64,000 bases of DNA, taken from the NCBI GenBank assembly GCA_964584595.1, contig CAZPAM010000001.1, forward strand, positions 62,001-126,000, read 5' to 3'. Shown here piece after piece: positions 35,804 through 45,426 of this stretch. The notes below the pieces were generated by a model. That model saw only the letters and a list, made by a program, of their open reading frames with translations. It ran no database searches and had not been told where the DNA came from. Each line of letters starts with the position of its first letter. The first letter of the stretch is position 1. This stretch comes from Scalindua sp964584595 (lineage in GTDB: Bacteria > Planctomycetota > Brocadiia > Brocadiales > Scalinduaceae). The translations under genes and the position numbers were made by a program.

Positions 35804-36811
35804 TTATGTAGTAATGATTGATTCATTTCTTGAAAAACCAGAAAACAGATATACCATTCCCCCTAACCCTATTCTCTGTCCAAAATAAATCATATGGTAA
35901 AGCATTGCCAACTCAGCTCCTTTGTTAGATCCAAATAATAAAAAAACTCCCTGAAATCCAGCTTCACCTACACCCAAGCCTCCAGGTGTAAGAGGTATTG
36001 AATTGATAGCTAAACAGATAGGAAGTGCAACGAAACAATCAATAGCAGTTAATAAATTTATTCCTAGAATACTGAAAAGAAACCATACACCCATAAGGAT
36101 AATAATTTGGGCCAATATAGATACAAATATTGCATTTAACATCAATCCTGGTTTATGACCGTATTGAAGTACAGCTTCATATATCTTTATTACTGCCTCA
36201 TGAAATGGTGCCTTTTTCAACAAAAATTCAACAAATTTATATCTCCCTCTACTACCAACAATAATTATCCCCATAATATTGAATAAAATGAATACGGTAA
36301 AAATAAAATATCCCAGAGCCCTTAGGGTTGGATTAGTCCAGACTCCGTAATCACCATTTATTGAAGAATATAGAAATGTTGTAATGATAGACAATGTAGC
36401 TATCAATATCATCGTATATAGTCCGACCAGTCTATCAAGGATAATGGTTGTGATTAACTTTTCTTTTTGCTTTTTTCCCCTGGCAAGATAGTATGCCTTA
36501 ACAATGTCACCACTAACTGATCCGGGAATTACCACGCTAAAAAAATCTCCGATCAAGGTCAGCTTTATCGCTTTAGTATTGCTGATATAGAAATCCTGTA
36601 CCTTTAAAAGTATCCTCCACCTCTGCACATTAACCAAAACTCCGAGAAGCAATAGTGCGGCAGACAACATAATCAAATCAGGCCTTTTGAAAGCACACCT
36701 TAGGCTCACCATATCAAATTGTCCGGTTTTATATAGAACAATAAATATGGCCGCTACTAATGCAAATCGTAGTATATTCCATTTCCAGCGTTTAGAAATA
36801 CCGCTTTTCAC
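35804..36811 (-). CDS. Lysylphosphatidylglycerol synthase-like (AglD/UPF0104) membrane protein
   Basis: A 335-residue protein with about eight hydrophobic segments, belonging to the LPG synthase transmembrane family. Its members include the flippase domain of MprF and the archaeal AglD region. Recognisable parts are GDFFSVVIPGSVSGDIVKAYYLA, IILDRLVGLYTM and PLTPGGLGVGEAGF (key residues GD, DR, PGGLG-GE). Family knowledge suggests movement of a lipid-linked sugar or lipid across the membrane. It is next to the FAD enzyme and a radical SAM gene in the same orientation. Confidence 0.82.
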   Translation of the reverse strand: MKSGISKRWKWNILRFALVAAIFIVLYKTGQFDMVSLRCAFKRPDLIMLSAALLLLGVLVNVQRWRILLKVQDFYISNTKAIKLTLIGDFFSVVIPGSVSGDIVKAYYLARGKKQKEKLITTIILDRLVGLYTMILIATLSIITTFLYSSINGDYGVWTNPTLRALGYFIFTVFILFNIMGIIIVGSRGRYKFVEFLLKKAPFHEAVIKIYEAVLQYGHKPGLMLNAIFVSILAQIIILMGVWFLFSILGINLLTAIDCFVALPICLAINSIPLTPGGLGVGEAGFQGVFLLFGSNKGAELAMLYHMIYFGQRIGLGGMVYLFSGFSRNESIITT

Positions 36812-36908
36812 ATTATCACTTCGCTTTTTTGTCTATCGGGTTAACACACTTAGAAAAACTTATTGCAGGACAAACGAAATCATTTTGGATATGTTTCCAA
36901 CATTGTCT

Positions 36909-38387
36909 TCATAATTTCGAAGAACTAAGGAGTCTTCTTTGCAGGTAGGACTCTACTTGAAAGCTATGTAAATTATGCTTTAATCTAAATTTTGCTATAG
37001 GATGATATAAGTCAAACAATAACTTCATTAAATAGCTTGAAATCTTTGTTTTACCAGCTTTACAGGCAAACATTGAAGTAAAGCAAATACTGTTATAGCG
37101 TTTGCGCTGCCTTTTTGTAAGCCAGTTTTCATTATGCAAAAACCATTCATCTCTGGTAAAATCACCCCAGTCATCAAGACGTTCCGGAACGACAAAACCG
37201 TTTTTCTCAGCAACAAAGAAGAGATCTGATCCTGGGTATGGAGTATAAACAAATATGAGGGAAAAAATCATTTCATTTTCTTCAACAATTTGCATGGATA
37301 GTTTTATAGTTTGCTGAACCTCATCTTCCGTTTCACCGGGAAAGCCTACAATAAAAGTACATTTAGAATTAATTGGAAATTTGGAAAGCATTCTAATAAC
37401 GGGTAATACCTGATCGGCGGTTATATTTTTCTTAATCATTTTAAGTATCCTATCAGAACCACTTTCCACACCTATATCCACATCTTTACATCCGGCTTTA
37501 ACCATTAATTCCAGCCCCTCCTCACCGATTCGGCTCAATGTGTCAATTCTGGCTCCTAAACATGCCCATTCAATATTTAATTGTCTTCTAATTATTTCAC
37601 GCATCATCTCACGAAATCGTTGGACATTTGTGAATAGATTATCGTCCTGGAAAAAAAAATACCTGATACCATATTTATCTATTATAGCCTCCAGCCTGTC
37701 AACAGTGTTAACTGCTGAAAACCCACGCCATTTGCCCTTGTTATATACTGCGTTATAGCAGAAAGTGCAAGGAAATGGGCACCCTCGGCTGGTAAAAAAT
37801 GTAAACGATGGTCCGTCGAACAAACCGGAGGCCCTGTAACGTGTAATGTCTAGCAAATCATAAGGCAGGTGTGGCAGAGTGTCCATGTCCTTTATAAAAT
37901 CCCTTGGTTTACCAATAACAGTCTTTCCATTTTTATTATATGCTATCCCTTGCACATCTGACATGCTTTCATTATCTTGCAGTTTCAAAATAAGCTCCAT
38001 GAAAGTCTCTTCGCCTTCACCAATCACAACATAATCAATTGAAGAGTCTGCCAGGCATTGTTCTGGAAATAGAGAGGGATGTATACCACCCCATACTATT
38101 GGAACACTAGAGATGGATTTTATATGTCGATTTATTTCAAGTGCATATCTAATTTGTGGCCCTGTCATACATGTCAGGCCGACGCATAAAACGTTATTAT
38201 CTTCCAAAAAATCACCCACACATTTCTTCCAGTTTTGGGTAATTCGCTGATCGATTATTTTTACAGAAAATCCATGCTTTAAAGGATATCTGGCAACGGC
38301 AAGCAAAGCTTCAGGCAAACGCAACCCCGCGTAATCCAGCTTGCCAACGTGTGGTTGAATCAAAAGTATTGTTTTATCATTTTTCAT
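36909..38387 (-). CDS. B12-binding radical SAM protein
   Basis: A 492-residue enzyme. The N-terminal 150 residues resemble a cobalamin-binding Rossmann domain (LLIQPHVG, VGLTCMTGPQIRYALEI, VIGEGEETFMELI). The radical SAM core has the 4Fe-4S motif SRGCPFPCTFCYN (CxxxCxxC) near residue 200, then FFFQDDNLF, DIGVESGSDRIL and FIVGFPGETEDEV. This class (like BchE and HpnP-type enzymes) methylates or rearranges unactivated carbons, often in lipids, antibiotics or tetrapyrroles. Here it is surrounded by lipid-sugar and redox genes. The substrate is unknown. Confidence 0.85.
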   Translation of the reverse strand: MKNDKTILLIQPHVGKLDYAGLRLPEALLAVARYPLKHGFSVKIIDQRITQNWKKCVGDFLEDNNVLCVGLTCMTGPQIRYALEINRHIKSISSVPIVWGGIHPSLFPEQCLADSSIDYVVIGEGEETFMELILKLQDNESMSDVQGIAYNKNGKTVIGKPRDFIKDMDTLPHLPYDLLDITRYRASGLFDGPSFTFFTSRGCPFPCTFCYNAVYNKGKWRGFSAVNTVDRLEAIIDKYGIRYFFFQDDNLFTNVQRFREMMREIIRRQLNIEWACLGARIDTLSRIGEEGLELMVKAGCKDVDIGVESGSDRILKMIKKNITADQVLPVIRMLSKFPINSKCTFIVGFPGETEDEVQQTIKLSMQIVEENEMIFSLIFVYTPYPGSDLFFVAEKNGFVVPERLDDWGDFTRDEWFLHNENWLTKRQRKRYNSICFTSMFACKAGKTKISSYLMKLLFDLYHPIAKFRLKHNLHSFQVESYLQRRLLSSSKL

Positions 38388-38438
38388 TAGTATTTACCCA
38401 AAAGACTTTAAGTATTCTGAATTCTAGTAGATTTAAGC

Positions 38439-39383
38439 CTAATTCTTATCTTTTTCAAACCCGATTAATTGTTTCACAATATATAGCGGCCGATGTTTAA
38501 CCTCATCATAAATTCTCCCAATATATTCACCAATCAGGCCTATCGATATTAATTGAATACCACCAAGAAAGAGAACAAATATCGTTGGGGTAGCAATTCC
38601 TTTTACGACAATATCAGTAAAAAGTTTAAGATATAAGACTAAAAATATTGAAAGAAAACTAAAAAATGAGACAAATAAACCTAAATAAAAGCTGATCCTT
38701 AAAGGCATATAAGAGAGAGAAAATATTCCGTCTAAAGCGAGCTTAAATAGCTTTATATATGTATATTTAGGGCTTCCTGCGTATCTTTTATCCCTTTCAT
38801 ATTCCAATCCCTTCTGCTTGAATCCGACCCAGCTTCTAATCCCACGAACGAATCTATGTCTCTCAGTCATTAAATTCAGTTGCCTAACAACATGTTCATC
38901 CATGACACAAAAATCTCCTGTATCAAGTGGAATTTCCGTATGGCTGATTTTATTAAATAATCTATAAAAACTTGAGTATGCAGTCCTTTTAAGTAAACCC
39001 TCTTTTCTTTCTTTACGTACAGCATATACGACATCATACCCTTCTTTATATTCCTTAATTAATTCGGGAATAAATTCGGGGGGATCTTGTAAATCAGAAT
39101 CCAGCACAATGACAGCACTACCTTTTGAATAGCTAATTCCGGAAGAAATAGCCATCTGATGGCCAAAGTTTCTAGAGAAATCAATAACTTTTATTTTTTT
39201 ATCACTTTCTCTTAATGTAAGTAATAGTTCCATGGATCTATCGTTACTTCCATCATTAACAAAAATTATTTCATATGATTGTTCTAATCGGTTCATAACA
39301 AGTGATAACCTGTTATAAAATTCCACAATGTTTTCCTCTTCATTAAACACAGGAGTGACAATTGAGTACATTATATCGTTCAT
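38439..39383 (-). CDS. Family GT2 polyprenyl-phosphate glycosyltransferase (DPM1/GtrB-like)
   Basis: A 314-residue enzyme with an N-terminal GT-A domain (YSIVTPVFNEEENIVEFYN, FVNDGSNDRS, VLDSDLQDPPEFIPELI with the DxD motif) and two C-terminal membrane helices. This layout is that of GtrB/ArnC/DPM1-type transferases, which make polyprenyl-phosphate-sugar on the cytoplasmic face. The product would feed a GT-C enzyme on the outer face, and two candidates (32766, 30320) are in the window. It is 21 bases downstream of the epimerase gene, in one operon. Confidence 0.9.
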   Translation of the reverse strand: MNDIMYSIVTPVFNEEENIVEFYNRLSLVMNRLEQSYEIIFVNDGSNDRSMELLLTLRESDKKIKVIDFSRNFGHQMAISSGISYSKGSAVIVLDSDLQDPPEFIPELIKEYKEGYDVVYAVRKERKEGLLKRTAYSSFYRLFNKISHTEIPLDTGDFCVMDEHVVRQLNLMTERHRFVRGIRSWVGFKQKGLEYERDKRYAGSPKYTYIKLFKLALDGIFSLSYMPLRISFYLGLFVSFFSFLSIFLVLYLKLFTDIVVKGIATPTIFVLFLGGIQLISIGLIGEYIGRIYDEVKHRPLYIVKQLIGFEKDKN

Positions 39384-39404
39384 TAGCTTAATAAAATCGT
39401 AACT

Positions 39405-40295
39405 TTATTCTTTATAATACTTATAAATGGCTTTAGCCGTATCCATTGGATATAACTCTAATTCTTTAAATGCTGAATTGGTATCAAGAATCACATCTTC
39501 ATTGAGTCCGATTAATATATCCCTTGTGATCGGGGCCTTTTTTCGTAATAAGGTTTCCATCATGGCGGCTAAAAATAATGAGAAACCCAGAGGGATATGA
39601 ATTTTTGTCTTTTTCTCACCCCCATTAATGCAAATTAAATCGATCAGTTCGTTGAGGATAACCTTTTTTTGAGATGCAATATCATATATTCTGTTTAACA
39701 CACTGTTCCTCCCGACTATCCTGATTATTGAAGTTACCACATCACCAATAAATATCGGTCTTTTAATGGTGTTGCCGTGGCCAAAAACAATTACCACTTT
39801 TGGAAACTGGTTTACATACTTCTCAAATCTCTCAAATTCATAACAACCTTTGCCGATAATCAAGGCAGTTCTCAGGATAACATATGGTATTCCCGATGTA
39901 ACAATGTACTCTTCAGCCATCTTTTTGGATTGCCCGTATGCATTCAGATGCTTGAATTTTGCTGCCGCAGCGGACATAAAAAAAAATCTATTTACCTTAT
40001 TTTCAATGCTTAAATCAACCAGATTCTTGGTACCATCAAGATTAACACTAAACGTGAGACCGTTATCAGGACTGGCAACCACTCCGGCCATATGCAGTAC
40101 CATGGAAATACCTGAAAAACAGTTCTCTAAAGACTCTCTGTCTCTTATATCACCCCTTATCCATTCTAAATTTGTCCCATCAAAAGGTATTTGCTCATCA
40201 GGGAGTATAAGTGCCCTGATTTTGTATCCTTTTTCTAAAAGTGCCTTAAGAAGGCGAGTTCCTACAAATCCTGTTGCACCTGTTAATAAAATCAT
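39405..40295 (-). CDS. NAD-dependent epimerase/dehydratase (extended SDR)
   Basis: A 296-residue Rossmann protein with the N-terminal motif ILLTGATGFVGTRLLKAL. The active-site region contains SAAAAKFKHLNAYGQSKKMAE, the Tyr-x3-Lys pair with a preceding Ser. It fits extended SDRs acting on nucleotide sugars or sterol-like molecules; the rather short C-terminus does not favour a particular one. It sits between a GMC oxidoreductase and a GT2 transferase, so it may modify a sugar or the lipid used by this block. Confidence 0.85.
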   Translation of the reverse strand: MILLTGATGFVGTRLLKALLEKGYKIRALILPDEQIPFDGTNLEWIRGDIRDRESLENCFSGISMVLHMAGVVASPDNGLTFSVNLDGTKNLVDLSIENKVNRFFFMSAAAAKFKHLNAYGQSKKMAEEYIVTSGIPYVILRTALIIGKGCYEFERFEKYVNQFPKVVIVFGHGNTIKRPIFIGDVVTSIIRIVGRNSVLNRIYDIASQKKVILNELIDLICINGGEKKTKIHIPLGFSLFLAAMMETLLRKKAPITRDILIGLNEDVILDTNSAFKELELYPMDTAKAIYKYYKE

Positions 40296-40351
40296 GATCT
40301 GTGGCTCCCATTATTAAAATTACCTGCATCAAGTTGTAGGAAATACACTCT

Positions 40352-41845
40352 CTATCCATTTAATATTTCATTTATATTCCTGCTAACTAAACCCATTATA
40401 GTAATCTGAGGGTTTACCCCCGGAGCCTCAGGCAAGATACTTGCATCGCAAATGTACACATTTCTGGTGCCATGTAAAAGCCCAAATGGACCAACTGCCG
40501 ACTTATTAATGCCTGCCCCCATTGGGCAAGTACTCGTTGCATGAACAGAGAGTAAATTTAGCTTCTTAACATTAACTGATTTTGCGAGAAAATCATCTAT
40601 ATCGTTTACCGACCTTATCACCGGGCTTCCATCAATGGGCAGATACATTTCAACCGCGCCTGCCGCAACTAATAACTCAATCTGCTTTTTTAATGCCATA
40701 CTAACGATTATTTCATCTTCCCGATCCAGCTTGTAAAATGGCAAGGGCCTGTTTATTAATCTGCTTACCATAACTCTGCCACTTCCATTGCATCTTACCT
40801 GAGCAAGAAATATAGCCGTATTCCTCCATTTTTGGGTCAAACGTTCAATTATTTTGTTTTTATGGGAAGATAGCGTTAATGCCAAATATACAGGATCAAA
40901 ATTCGATCCACCTATGTAGAAATTATCATCCTGGAATTCCTTAACTTGGGCTGTCATCATTGTCCCTATGTGGGGATTTATTTCTTCTTTAAACAAAGCT
41001 GCGATTTTCAAGTTGATATGAATTTGCAGATTTGGTCCGATATTTTTAGAGAAGCCATTCTTTTTTAAGAGATATGGGGTCTGCATCGACCCGCAAGCAA
41101 TAAATACTTTGTCCGCTTTTATACGTAATTTATACTTTCTTTTGCTCTTCTTCACAGTCGCAATGACTCCGGTTGCTCTTGTCCCTCTCATTTCAATCTT
41201 TTTTACACGAGCATTGCTATATATATCCGCGCCCTTCTCCACAGACTTTGGCAGGTAAGTAACCAACATACTCTGCTTAGCATCATTGGGGCAGCCCGTA
41301 GGGCATCTGTTGACATTCTGGCAGTTTACTTGTGCGCGGGGGACAAGCTCATATTTCCAGTCCAGTTGATCGCATCCTTCCATTAATTTCTGTGATGTCC
41401 TATTTGCGCCTTTATCATTTTGAACAGAAATACTTAAATCATTCTCTATCCTATTGAATATTCCGTCCATGTAAGTTTTATCAAGTAAAGGAAGACCATA
41501 ATGGGATGACCAACGGTTTAATACTGATTCAGGAGTACGCCAGCATAAAGCTCCGTTAATAACAGTACTTCCACCAACACAACATCCCTCCGCAAAGGCA
41601 ATGTTTGGCTTTCCAAATATCGGCATTAACCCGGCATCTCTATAGAGAACACCCATCATTTCGCTTATTCCGCCGTTAAAGCCATTACTAGTATAATAAC
41701 CTCCCTCTTCCAGGACTACCACTTCGAAACCGGCCTCTGACAGCAAATATGCAGCAGTCGCACCTCCCGCTCCACTGCCGACAACAACGGCGTCGGCAGA
41801 TGTCGAAACGTCAGAGTTAATTTGTTTCTCAGTGATTATCATCAA
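40352..41845 (-). CDS. GMC-family FAD oxidoreductase
   Basis: A 497-residue flavoprotein dehydrogenase or oxidase of alcohols. FAD motif AVVVGSGAGGATAAYLLSEA is near residue 20, followed by VLEEGG and FAEGCCVGGSTVINGALCWR, the typical GMC signature. The C-terminal active site is represented by LSVHATSTCPMGA and ASILPEAPGVNPQITIMGL, with catalytic His/Asn. There are several Cys (CQNVNRCPTGC) in the region where some bacterial GMC enzymes have extra cysteines. The next gene upstream on this strand (41953) looks like its small partner subunit. The substrate could be a sterol-like, hopanoid or sugar alcohol. Confidence 0.88.
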   Translation of the reverse strand: MMIITEKQINSDVSTSADAVVVGSGAGGATAAYLLSEAGFEVVVLEEGGYYTSNGFNGGISEMMGVLYRDAGLMPIFGKPNIAFAEGCCVGGSTVINGALCWRTPESVLNRWSSHYGLPLLDKTYMDGIFNRIENDLSISVQNDKGANRTSQKLMEGCDQLDWKYELVPRAQVNCQNVNRCPTGCPNDAKQSMLVTYLPKSVEKGADIYSNARVKKIEMRGTRATGVIATVKKSKRKYKLRIKADKVFIACGSMQTPYLLKKNGFSKNIGPNLQIHINLKIAALFKEEINPHIGTMMTAQVKEFQDDNFYIGGSNFDPVYLALTLSSHKNKIIERLTQKWRNTAIFLAQVRCNGSGRVMVSRLINRPLPFYKLDREDEIIVSMALKKQIELLVAAGAVEMYLPIDGSPVIRSVNDIDDFLAKSVNVKKLNLLSVHATSTCPMGAGINKSAVGPFGLLHGTRNVYICDASILPEAPGVNPQITIMGLVSRNINEILNG

Positions 41846-41952
41846 TTTTACTTAAGGACAAATTGGATATGTGCTGACGCACAAGAATAAATGATTATGA
41901 ATTTCCTATACATTTAACCAGCTTATTAATGTGACCTAAAGGGGGTGATTTC

Positions 41953-42354
41953 CTAAAGGTGCGAAGGTGTGTTTTGTTCGTAATCTATAGATTTCCTTAC
42001 CAACTGATTATCATAAAAATTGAGCAGAGATAAACCTCTTAATAATTTTATTAAGTCGCCCAGTGGCAAGATTTCAATCTTTTTTATTTGTTCGATATGT
42101 TTTAGCCTGTAAGAATTACTTGCCAATAAGAAGCTTTTCTTGATTGTCAGAATGGAAATCAAATTGAAAAGATGTAATATGATTTTTATGGGTACTCTCA
42201 GGAATATAGCCATCCCGTTAATGCGTGACATATTAAACTCTGACGTCTCCCTTAATATGTTTTTTCGCTCTTTTATAGAAACATTCTTTAAAGATGGAAT
42301 AATCGCCTCTGTGATAGAAAAAATTATTTTATATATTATTGATTTATTCAACAT
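41953..42354 (-). CDS. Small protein next to GMC oxidoreductase, possible accessory subunit
   Basis: A 133-residue protein with alternating hydrophobic and basic stretches, no signal peptide cleavage site and no sure family. The C-terminal motif LLRGLSLLNFYDNQLVRKSIDY resembles the end of small proteins encoded beside bacterial GMC oxidoreductases (a LK-L---YF--P-V---IGY-like pattern), so I infer an accessory subunit. It is 107 bases upstream of the GMC gene on the same strand. The frame on the opposite strand is a shadow. Confidence 0.6.
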   Translation of the reverse strand: MLNKSIIYKIIFSITEAIIPSLKNVSIKERKNILRETSEFNMSRINGMAIFLRVPIKIILHLFNLISILTIKKSFLLASNSYRLKHIEQIKKIEILPLGDLIKLLRGLSLLNFYDNQLVRKSIDYEQNTPSHL

Positions 42355-42408
42355 ATAATGAATTCTAGCTTATTATTATATATTTACTTGAATTGTTTTA
42401 CTAGATAG

Positions 42409-43380
42409 TTACTGTTTTCTCTCCAGAAGAACCGCCCTTACAAAACCGATATCACAAATAAAATCGATTGCATCTTTATTCGTCACCCCGTAATAAATAC
42501 CTCTCCAATAACCATCTGTATGGATAAGCGTTTCAGGCTTATATCCCCTTTTCAGAAACTCACCCTTTGGATGATTGTCTGACACAACAATCTTGGGATA
42601 ATATCCATATTTAAACATTTTTATTAATGCTTTTCTCATACTATGATGGGTATCATCATATTTCGGTCTGTGAGTCTCAAATAGGATTTTAGGCGAAAAG
42701 TTTTTAACTTCGAGCAGGGGCATCATTCCTTCAAAAACTTCTACTTCATATCCCTCAATGTCCATACGTATAAAATCTATGGTTTTTTTATCAACAATAA
42801 AGTCCGGTATATTTGTCGTTTTGGTGGAAATTGTGGGTGAACTTTTCGTCATGCTGTTTTTTCCGTAATACCTTGTAGGGGAAAATGTACCCAAATTGGA
42901 CATTTCAGAAGTATAAAATTTCTCTTTGCCTGTTTTGTTTGATGCTCCCATCTGAAAAACCTCAACTATACCATCATAATTATTAAGAGAAATATTCTTT
43001 CTAAGCATATCAACATTTGATGGGGAGGGTTCTAACGCATAAACATATCCATCATTTCCAACAATATTGGCTTCCATAAGAGCATAATATCCAATATTGG
43101 CCCCCAAATCAATTATTACGTTACCAGATGATAATTCCTTATTTAATATGTAAATATGGTCCTTTTCTCTTGTACCAAAGTGGATTAACGTCCTCGATAT
43201 TCCAGGGTCATTCAGATCAACAATCATCCTGTAATCATGAACATTGATTTCAACAAAACGCTGTTTCAATAGCTTCTTGCGAAATTCGTAAGACCCCCTC
43301 TTTAACAAATATTTTAGCATGGTGCTTGTTCCACGATTATGGAGATCCCGGATTTTATCCTTAAATGACAATTTCACCAT
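42409..43380 (-). CDS. FkbM family methyltransferase, copy 1
   Basis: A 323-residue SAM methyltransferase. The SAM-binding motif is VIIDLGANIGYYALMEANIV near residue 93, followed by YALEPSPSNVDMLRKNISLN and, at the end of the core, FIRMDIEGYEVEVFEGM. These are the hallmark elements of FkbM-type O-methyltransferases that modify sugar hydroxyls in polyketides and surface glycans. Two other FkbM genes (44545, 46766) occur within 5 kb but differ in sequence. It presumably methylates a sugar of the glycan assembled here. Confidence 0.9.
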   Translation of the reverse strand: MVKLSFKDKIRDLHNRGTSTMLKYLLKRGSYEFRKKLLKQRFVEINVHDYRMIVDLNDPGISRTLIHFGTREKDHIYILNKELSSGNVIIDLGANIGYYALMEANIVGNDGYVYALEPSPSNVDMLRKNISLNNYDGIVEVFQMGASNKTGKEKFYTSEMSNLGTFSPTRYYGKNSMTKSSPTISTKTTNIPDFIVDKKTIDFIRMDIEGYEVEVFEGMMPLLEVKNFSPKILFETHRPKYDDTHHSMRKALIKMFKYGYYPKIVVSDNHPKGEFLKRGYKPETLIHTDGYWRGIYYGVTNKDAIDFICDIGFVRAVLLERKQ

Positions 43381-43454
43381 TCTAGTCCCTGTCTTTCATT
43401 AAATTTGAAGTGCATAATACCATTAGTAGATATTACTTAATAAATACAAATATA

Positions 43455-44528
43455 TCAGCCGGTGTCCATGAGTAGAGTTTTAAACCTCAAACAAAACTCG
43501 TTTTGCCCCTGGTTTGACAATAGATACTTATATCTATCCATTGCAGCGGAGCTTATCTCTTTTACCATGTCTGGATTGTCAATCAAATCATCAATTTTTT
43601 CGTTAAAATCCCTGAAGTCCCATTCAAATGGCACGTAGGTTTTATTCTTTACGTAAATATCCGGATAAGTTTTCATATGTTCCATTGATGGTTTAAATAA
43701 GAGAGCGCCAGCCAATATAATTTCGAAATCACGAAAACATATTTCACCATAACCAAAAGGGCTGACTGATATCATTGAGTTCCTCAATTCATCTGAATAT
43801 TTTTTATAGCTAATCGGTTCTGTTTCAACTCTTTTTGACTTCAGCTTCTCAATAGTCTTAATTCTTTGAAAGGCATTTATTATATTTGAATACTTACTAC
43901 TCCCACGAAATGATATTGACTTTCTATTATTTGAATGAGGCCATATTTTCAATTTATAAGTATAATTCAACTTTTCTTTTAAAGACCATGGAAGCATTCT
44001 AATAACATTGGACATCTTTATATTGGTTGAATGTGGACCTAACCCGATATTCCATGAAACGCATAGTTTACCAAAATACTCTTTCTTTAATGGTTCAACT
44101 ATTTGAACTTTTTCGTCTTTTAAATTGAATTTATTTTTATAGTAATCTGTATATATTCTTGCGCCATAGTATTCTCGCTCATACAATGTCATGTCTTTTA
44201 ACACCTGCTTTTTCCAATATTTATCTACATAAGGCATCACCTGAAAGTGTGTGCTTCCTGTGCTTGCCGTCATATCAAGCCATATCACCCTAGCACATTT
44301 ATCTTTTATCTTCTGTAAAAGGGAAAGAACAAAGTCTCTATTCTTCCATAATTTAGAAAAATATTTACTGTCCAGCAAAACAACATCACAATCATAAATA
44401 CCCTCTCTAACCTTCTCATAATATTTCAAAATAATATTTAATTCTTTGAGTCTTTTCTTGTTTGCAAGAAGAGGATAGAAAAAGTAGTAAGATATAAAAT
44501 TGTCTGTTGTTAAAATATTTACTTTCAA
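43455..44528 (-). CDS. Glycosyltransferase (CgeB/GT1-like), TTG start preferred
   Basis: A putative GT-B glycosyltransferase; the C-terminal part (SVSPFGYGEICFRDFEIILAGALL and IDNPDMVKEISSAAMDRYKYL) resembles the Glyco_trans_1_2/CgeB type. An upstream start at 44636 would overlap the FkbM gene by 92 bases and give a hydrophobic unfamiliar N-terminus. The TTG at 44528, preceded by AAAAGG six bases away, begins MKVNILTTDNFISYYFFYPL, which looks like a natural GT-B opening, and gives 357 residues. It lies 16 bases after the FkbM gene, consistent with an operon. Confidence 0.68.
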   Translation of the reverse strand: MKVNILTTDNFISYYFFYPLLANKKRLKELNIILKYYEKVREGIYDCDVVLLDSKYFSKLWKNRDFVLSLLQKIKDKCARVIWLDMTASTGSTHFQVMPYVDKYWKKQVLKDMTLYEREYYGARIYTDYYKNKFNLKDEKVQIVEPLKKEYFGKLCVSWNIGLGPHSTNIKMSNVIRMLPWSLKEKLNYTYKLKIWPHSNNRKSISFRGSSKYSNIINAFQRIKTIEKLKSKRVETEPISYKKYSDELRNSMISVSPFGYGEICFRDFEIILAGALLFKPSMEHMKTYPDIYVKNKTYVPFEWDFRDFNEKIDDLIDNPDMVKEISSAAMDRYKYLLSNQGQNEFCLRFKTLLMDTG

Positions 44529-44544
44529 GAATAGCCTTTTGTTT

Positions 44545-45375
44545 TCAATGCAAATAATATTCTCCAGACTGGAGTTTATCGTTAACCTGAGAGCCGTCAA
44601 TATTATATATCTGATAGCCAAGATCATGAATCTCATTTGTCAATACATCTACCGAATGCCCTAATGCTTTTAAATGTTTTGGATGAACTGAAATTATTAT
44701 TTCTGGATGATATTCCCTCAAAACAGCCTTAGCACCTCTCAACACACTTACTTCAGCACCTTCAACATCAATTTTTATAAGTCCGGGTATACAACCATTT
44801 TTCGCAACAAAGGAATCAAGGGCTATCTGTTCTTTGACGATTTTATTATAGGTTGAATCCTTATTTTCCGGCTTGCAGAGTGAGTTCATGCCTGAATCAC
44901 TAGAAGATTCGTAGAACTCCACACAGTCGTCACTTTTGTCTCCAACGAGACAGGGAATAACTATCACATTATCAACATTATTCATTTTTAAATGTGTTTT
45001 AAGATATCTCAGGTTTGCCTTAGCAGTCTCAAAGGCGTAACATGTTCCTCCCACTTTTAAGACCTTGCTGATTGATAGACTGCATATACCTATATGGGCT
45101 CCTATGTCAAAAACAATGTCATTCTCCCCGGCAAGTTCAATAAGTTTTTGGAATCCGTTATTTTTCCCCTTTCCCCAACCTTCAACGTCATAGAATGTAA
45201 AGTCGGGAGACATAAGAAAATTGGCGATTCCACCAATATTCTTCATAACCCCTTTTGTATTAATTCTATTAGAAATGCCTATTCCAATGCGTCTTAACAA
45301 TCTTCTTAACTTAGGGTTATTCTTTACGAACCCACTGTACCTTAAAAATCCACCTGCTCTTATTATAATGCTCAC
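44545..45375 (-). CDS. FkbM family methyltransferase, copy 2
   Basis: A 276-residue SAM methyltransferase with DIVFDIGAHIGICSLSISKV as motif I near residue 86, CYAFETAKANLRYLKTHLKM, and LIKIDVEGAEVSVLRGAK. The C-terminus, EYHPEIIISVHPKHLKALG, is also typical of FkbM proteins. It probably methylates a sugar hydroxyl. It follows the GT4 gene at 45427-46515 by 51 bases and precedes the CgeB-like transferase, suggesting the transferase and methylase act on the same unit. Confidence 0.9.
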   Translation of the reverse strand: MSIIIRAGGFLRYSGFVKNNPKLRRLLRRIGIGISNRINTKGVMKNIGGIANFLMSPDFTFYDVEGWGKGKNNGFQKLIELAGENDIVFDIGAHIGICSLSISKVLKVGGTCYAFETAKANLRYLKTHLKMNNVDNVIVIPCLVGDKSDDCVEFYESSSDSGMNSLCKPENKDSTYNKIVKEQIALDSFVAKNGCIPGLIKIDVEGAEVSVLRGAKAVLREYHPEIIISVHPKHLKALGHSVDVLTNEIHDLGYQIYNIDGSQVNDKLQSGEYYLH

Positions 45376-45426
45376 ATTAATACTCAGTATCTCTTAACAG
45401 ACTTTCACCGACTAAAATATTCTTTA

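Noticed and set aside
39850..40317. 155-codon plus-strand ORF
   Set aside because: It is antisense to the SDR epimerase, which has clear motifs throughout.
34418..42354. Ladderane lipid synthesis cluster
   Set aside because: Radical SAM and FAD desaturase-like genes are suggestive, but no fatty acid synthase, acyl carrier or desaturase set is present, and glycan-type genes surround them.
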